Positions 60,102-64,000 of a stretch of 64,000 nucleotides of DNA are shown one piece after another (position 1 is the first letter of the stretch; the number at the start of each line of letters is the position of its first letter). The DNA comes from Amycolatopsis azurea DSM 43854. Its GTDB lineage: Bacteria; Actinomycetota; Actinomycetes; Mycobacteriales; Pseudonocardiaceae. The DNA is taken from contig NZ_MUXN01000009.1 of NCBI RefSeq assembly GCF_001995215.1, positions 1 through 64,000 of the forward strand, written 5' to 3'. The position numbers and the translations under genes were made by a program. The notes under the pieces were generated by a model that was not told the origin of the DNA, made no database searches, and saw nothing but the letters and a program-made list of their open reading frames with translations.

Positions 60102-60853
60102 GTGTCTCCCATCCGAATACGGACCACGAATGCCAGTGCCGCGTGCGACCACAGGCCCCGACCGCAACGGCTCGCCCACATGGGGGATCAGTAATCCCAT
60201 CGAGCGAGAGCGGAGCATACAGAAGTCATACACGTGGCTACTCCGGGGTATGGCTCATGTCCGAATTGCCCTGAAAGAAGGGTGAACGCCAGGGGAATGA
60301 TCTTGGGCGAGTAGATGACCTTGCGTGGCGGGAGTCCGTGGCGGTCCTCGTCTCGCGAGGGCGGGGTTGGTCTGCATGGCAGGCGACTTGCTCCGATGGA
60401 AAGACTGCCCGAAAAGGGGATCTCGGCATGTCCTGGCGTGATTTTCCCGTCGACTCGGGTAGTACTTCAATTTGCCGGTTTATTTCCGTCTCCTTGCGCC
60501 TGGCGGTTTTGGGTATTCGTGTGCGCGGAAACGCGAATGGCGACGAGTGTCGAATGTCACAGTATGTGGCGACGGTGTCCCCGCCTCCTTCATTCGGGGG
60601 TGTCACCGACTTCGGTCTTGGTTCTTTCGGGTGGAAGTTCCAGTCTTGCTGGGGGGATCGAGCTCGGCGAGGTAGACAGGGAGGTTCGAGGATTGCGCGG
60701 GAGTTCTCGGGTGTGGCTTGACGTAATGACGCGACGGGGCTTCGTGTCCGGGTATTTGCGCGAACAAAAAAATGTGTCCGTGAGGGGGAATCACGAGCAT
60801 GCGTTTCGCGGCGCGTAACCTGCGATCGTATTCGTCATGGGGTTCTGTATTCA
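60102..60853. other. Long intergenic region, no gene seen
   Basis: 752 bp between two divergent genes. Local GC is lower than in coding DNA and stop codons are frequent in all frames. The largest open frames here have no ribosome site or recognisable protein. It must hold the promoters of the thioester-protein gene and the STAND-TPR gene; I see no strong palindrome or riboswitch. Confidence 0.55.
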
Positions 60854-63013
60854 GTGACGAAGAATCGTGGTCGGGCAATTCGAGGTCGGCTGGTCACCGG
60901 TCTGGGTGTCGTCATGGGAGATGACATCGGCACGGTGCCGTGGGCACCGGCCGTGACGTCATCCTCCGGCACCCCGGTTCCCCGGCAGCTGCCTCCGGTG
61001 CCGGCGCACTTCACCAGCAGGACCGCGGAGCTCGAAGCGCTCGACTCAGCCGCCGCCGGTCAGGAGGGCGACGCGGTCGACCAGCTGCCTGCGGTGACCG
61101 TCGTGGTCGGACCGGGCGGAGTGGGCAAGACCGCGCTCGCCGTCACCTGGGCGGTCCGGAACGCCGGGCGGTTCCCGTCAGGTCAGCTGTACACGGATCT
61201 CCGTGGGTTCTCCCCGGAGACAGCCGTCCCGCCCGAAGAGGCGCTCGGAGCGTTCTTACGCGCACTCGGCGTCCCTCCGGAACGGGTGCCGATCGAACTG
61301 GCCGAGCAAGCGGCGCTGTTCCGGACCACCACCGCGGGAATGCGGCTGCTTCTGGTGGTGGACAACGCGATCTCGGCCGCCCAGGTGCGGCCGCTGATCC
61401 CCGCTTCGTCGGGATGCGTCGTCGTGGTCACCAGCAGGTTGAGACTGGACGGTCTGCACGCGGAGGGCGCGCGGTTCGTCGACATGGCGCCCCTGCCGCA
61501 GGAGCACGCCGTCGAACTGCTGACCCGATCGGTGGGGAAGTCGCGAGTGGCCGACGAACTGTCCGACGTCACGAAGCTGGCGTCCCTGTGCGGCCGGCTG
61601 CCGATCGCGCTCCGCGTGGCGGGCGCGAGGCTGGCGTCGCGACCGAAATGGCCGGTGGCGAGGATGGTGGCCGAGCTTCGCGACGAACGACTGCGGTTGA
61701 CGAGGCTGTCGCCGGTGGGCGAGGCGTCGTTGACTGCCACTTTCGACTCGTCGTATGCCGCCCTGCCGCCGCACGCCGCCCGGCTCTACCGGCTGGTCAG
61801 CGAACACCCGGGGCCGGCGGTCGAAGTGGGTGCCGCCGCCGCGGCCGCCCGGGTTTCCGACGACGAGGCCGCGGACGGGCTCCAAGTGCTCGCGGACGCC
61901 AGTCTCCTCGAGGAGATCGGCGTGAGCGGCTACCGCTTCCACGATCTGGTGCGGTTGCACGCGCGGGCGCTGCCCGACGACGACCGCTTCGAAGTGGTCC
62001 CGAGGATCGCGGAGTGGTACCTGCACCGGATGACCCGGGCGAACATGGTCGTGATCCCGATGCGATGGCGGATCAGCACTGTGCGCGCCCGCTACGGAGA
62101 CTCACCGCCGTTGTTCGACACGGGCGTCGATGCCCTTCGCTGGCTGGACGAACGCCTGCCGGACGTCATCCGACTGCTCGACGAGACGTTCGCGCTGGGA
62201 CAGGACGAACTGGCCTGGCAACTGTGCGAGGCTCTCTGGGAGCTCTTCCTCTATCGCAAGCACTATCAACTTTGGCTTCGGACGCACGAGGTCGGCATCG
62301 CCGCGGCACACCGGTGCGCCGATGCGGTCGCCGAAGCGCGGTTGCGATGCCAGCTGGCTCGCGCCTATCTGGATCTGGGACGGTTCGAAGACGCCGAAAC
62401 CGAATGCTTGAAGGCGGCGGAGCTGGCGAGAGGAGCCGGAAGCCGCCACAACGAGTCCGTGGCCTTGGACCAGTTGGGCATGGCGGCGCAAGGTCGCGGT
62501 GACTTCGAGCGGGCGGTCGAGTACTTCGGCGAAAGCCTCGTGATCGAAGGGGAGCTCGGGATCGACCGTGGTGTCGCCCAGCGGCACCGCCGGATCGGCG
62601 AGGCCTTGCTCCAGGCGGGCCGGACCACCGACGCCGCCCGGCATCTGCGTCTCGCGCAAGAGATGTTCAAAGAGGCCGGCGACGTGAAGGCCGAGGCTTT
62701 GGTCGCCATGCCGCTGGCGCGGATCGAGGCGCGAGCGGGCGAGATCACCGCGGCGAAGCGTGAGCTCGAACGCGCCGCCGCGGTTCTCGACCAGTCAGGT
62801 TCGGCCGTCTATCAGTCCGATGTGCTGGTGGCGTTCGCCGAGGTCGCTGAGCTCGAGGGTGATCTCGCCGCCGCTCGCGGCCATCTGACCGAGGCACTGG
62901 ACCTGTGCCGTCCGATCGGCGGGCTGCGGCTGGACCAAGCCCGCACCCGGCTGGCTGCTTTGGACGCACGAAGTGATCGTCCGCAGCGACCGGAGCCGAC
63001 GGCGGGTGAGTGA
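60854..63013 (+). CDS. STAND (NB-ARC)-TPR protein without HTH
   Basis: 719 aa. A STAND ATPase with Walker A GPGGVGKTA (about residue 91) and LLLVVDNAISAAQVRPLIPA as Walker B-like region, GRLPIALRVAGARLASRPKW as the NB-ARC GLPLA-type motif, a winged helix near 330-380, and a C-terminal TPR array (CQLARAYLDLGRFEDAETEC, LDQLGMAAQGRGDFERAVEY). No DNA-binding domain at either end, so it would act through other proteins or as a conflict-type STAND switch. GTG 60854 is the longest start; ATG 60914 is a fair alternative. Confidence 0.85.
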   Translation: MTKNRGRAIRGRLVTGLGVVMGDDIGTVPWAPAVTSSSGTPVPRQLPPVPAHFTSRTAELEALDSAAAGQEGDAVDQLPAVTVVVGPGGVGKTALAVTWAVRNAGRFPSGQLYTDLRGFSPETAVPPEEALGAFLRALGVPPERVPIELAEQAALFRTTTAGMRLLLVVDNAISAAQVRPLIPASSGCVVVVTSRLRLDGLHAEGARFVDMAPLPQEHAVELLTRSVGKSRVADELSDVTKLASLCGRLPIALRVAGARLASRPKWPVARMVAELRDERLRLTRLSPVGEASLTATFDSSYAALPPHAARLYRLVSEHPGPAVEVGAAAAAARVSDDEAADGLQVLADASLLEEIGVSGYRFHDLVRLHARALPDDDRFEVVPRIAEWYLHRMTRANMVVIPMRWRISTVRARYGDSPPLFDTGVDALRWLDERLPDVIRLLDETFALGQDELAWQLCEALWELFLYRKHYQLWLRTHEVGIAAAHRCADAVAEARLRCQLARAYLDLGRFEDAETECLKAAELARGAGSRHNESVALDQLGMAAQGRGDFERAVEYFGESLVIEGELGIDRGVAQRHRRIGEALLQAGRTTDAARHLRLAQEMFKEAGDVKAEALVAMPLARIEARAGEITAAKRELERAAAVLDQSGSAVYQSDVLVAFAEVAELEGDLAAARGHLTEALDLCRPIGGLRLDQARTRLAALDARSDRPQRPEPTAGE

Positions 63014-63271
63014 CCACAGATAGGCGCCCGCGCCCGCCAGTTCCGTGGACTCGCACGGGATGACGGCCACGTCCCCGGCACGGTCGCCGACGAGACAGAG
63101 CCCGGGGGAATACTCGACGGCGACGATCGTGAGGCCGGGCAGCCGGTCGAAGTCCCTCGCGATCACGGATCGGGCGTTCGCGACCGGATGCGGTCCGGTA
63201 TGGACGAGCACGTCGACGAGAGTGGAACGGGTCCCGTCACCCGCCTCCGCCAGGAGGAACGAGGTCAGCAC
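62795..63271 (-). CDS. Small protein coupled to a glycosyltransferase-like gene
   Basis: 158 aa as an open frame. The first about 85 residues (VLTSFLLAEAGDGTRSTLVD, VANARSVIARDFDRLPGLTI) look like a real alpha/beta fragment with a Cys in YSPGLCLVGDRAG. GTG 63271 overlaps the upstream gene's stop by 7 bp, so translation is coupled. After about residue 86 the frame lies opposite the 3' end of the STAND gene, and that part looks like antisense sequence, so either the true protein ends early through a lesion or the overlap is genuine. Family not recognised. Confidence 0.5.
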   Translation of the reverse strand: MLTSFLLAEAGDGTRSTLVDVLVHTGPHPVANARSVIARDFDRLPGLTIVAVEYSPGLCLVGDRAGDVAVIPCESTELAGAGAYLWSLTRRRLRSLRTITSCVQSSQPGAGLVQPQPADRTAQVQCLGQMAASGGEITLELSDLGERHQHIGLIDGRT

Positions 63272-64000
63272 GGCAGCACCTCCGCCATCGGCACCGGGGA
63301 CACCGGGATCGCCCGGGTGGGCTCGGGCAGGCCGAGGAGCCGGTACATCTCGGTGCGCAAGAGCGCTCCGGCGCGCCCCGGCCGGGACGAAAGCGATGCG
63401 CGCACCTGCTCGGCCACGCCAGTGGACTCCGCCTCACGCAGCTGGGGGAGAAGAGGACTGCCGGGTGTCCATCGCGGCGCGTGTTCGGCGATGACCGCGC
63501 TGGGCGTCCCGGGCAGCAACGCTTGGGTGCCGTCCACGGCGAGGAGCACCGATTTGCCGATGCCGGACGCGTAGGCGGTCACGGAGCCGTAGTCGCCGAT
63601 GACGTGGTCGGCGGCGATCAAGGCCGCCCGCCAGCTTCCTTCCGGCCGTAGGAGGGTGAGCCCGGCCCGCAGACAGTCGGCCAGCCACGCTCGAACCTGC
63701 CAAAGGCTGTGATGCGACCAGATCTGGGGGTGCAGGACGCCGAGCACCTGGAACCGTTCGGCCGGGAGCTCGTCGAGAACTCGTTCGAACAGGTCGTGGT
63801 GACGTCCGAAGGCCGAGCGGTCGGACCAGGTCGACGTGACCACCACGAGACGCCGGTCGTCGGAGACGCCGAGGCCGCGCCGGTAGTGATCGCGGAAGGG
63901 AAGGCTGGCGGTGAGCCGATCCAGCGCGATGTCGCCCGCGACGACCGCGGCGGGAACCGCCCGGGGGCAGGTCTCGGCGAGGACGTCCATCTCGCGGTCG
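63265..64000 (-). CDS. Glycosyltransferase-like (CDP-glycerol/teichoic-type) protein, 5' end outside window
   Basis: At least 241 aa; the frame continues to the edge of the window, so the N-terminus is missing. The visible part has a Rossmann-like GT-B C-terminal half: GVSDDRRLVVVTSTWSDRSA, FERVLDELPAERFQVLGVLH, then a late IAADHVIGDYGSVTAYASGI, which matches the SDxSSV-like acceptor/donor loop of CDP-glycerol glycerophosphotransferase and related enzymes. It heads at least a two-gene unit with the small downstream protein. Acceptor unknown. Confidence 0.6.
   Translation of the reverse strand, partial: DREMDVLAETCPRAVPAAVVAGDIALDRLTASLPFRDHYRRGLGVSDDRRLVVVTSTWSDRSAFGRHHDLFERVLDELPAERFQVLGVLHPQIWSHHSLWQVRAWLADCLRAGLTLLRPEGSWRAALIAADHVIGDYGSVTAYASGIGKSVLLAVDGTQALLPGTPSAVIAEHAPRWTPGSPLLPQLREAESTGVAEQVRASLSSRPGRAGALLRTEMYRLLGLPEPTRAIPVSPVPMAEVLPC

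Noticed and set aside
60102-60853. Riboswitch before the STAND or thioester gene
   Set aside because: No match to conserved riboswitch cores that I could see; only ordinary low-GC promoter DNA.
60603-60878. Minus-strand 91-codon frame before the STAND gene
   Set aside because: No ribosome site, no recognisable pattern, and overlaps the STAND start region.

Overview
The window is high-GC, densely coded actinomycete DNA with many GTG starts, 4-bp ATGA/GTGA gene overlaps and leaderless-looking starts. A dgt-dnaG neighbourhood, YbaB/EbfC plus DUF3558 genes, EACC1-type proteins, WYL and PucR regulators and numerous long, near-perfect palindromes between genes point to Pseudonocardiaceae. Amycolatopsis is my best guess; this is inference from gene content, not from a marker comparison.

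Layout. 110-3572: an ABC drug/lipid-type exporter with a DesK/LiaS-like two-component system. 3605-8571: a YdcF-family protein, dgt, a bacterial serpin and a large GT-C-like membrane protein. 8575-15730 (minus): a tightly overlapped six-gene oxidative operon (flavin monooxygenase, FMN alpha-hydroxy-acid oxidase, P450, DUF6282-like metal hydrolase, aldehyde dehydrogenase, polytopic membrane protein) that I cannot assign to a known pathway. 16090-17599: an AhpD/CMD-family protein and an ECF41 (SigJ-type) sigma factor, with a textbook ECF41 promoter in front of the former. 17645-21330: dnaG, a hypothetical, tam, a 59-aa YtxH-like protein and tRNA-Asn(GTT). 21331-23010: a degenerate stretch, a macro-domain protein and a PASTA protein. 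23247-25719: two YbaB/EbfC proteins, two small helical ESX/WXG-like proteins (one frameshifted) and a DUF3558 lipoprotein.

25814-42438: assorted metabolism and regulators (DHFR-like reductase, LysR, a LecA-like secreted protein beside an Ig-like membrane protein, GntR-MFS, VOC, P450, MarR-cupin, TPR, SMI1/KNR4, HTH-STAND-TPR, WYL-NTF2, a secreted HExxH protein, an APC permease). 42439-43305 is an 867-bp non-coding island packed with palindromes and diverged repeats. 43306-46576 holds a YjdF/DUF2238 gene with an in-frame amber codon, a PEP mutase-family enzyme and a frameshifted secreted GH76 mannanase. 46748-49674 is a two-gene EACC1 + caspase-like module, the best candidate for a conflict/immunity system. 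49679-54241: a PucR regulator divergent from a Baeyer-Villiger monooxygenase / hydrolase / SDR operon. 54243-60101: ClpX-type zinc-finger protein with twin operators, TetR, secretory lipase, MFS/AraC pair, and a sortase-anchored thioester (TQXA) protein. 60854-64000: a second STAND-TPR protein and the end of a glycosyltransferase-like gene pair.

Three genes carry single-base lesions (24881, about 45772, 43669). Each has otherwise well-preserved coding sequence on both sides, so recent mutation and sequencing error are both possible. Most regulators have a visible palindromic site at their own or neighbouring promoter, listed separately.
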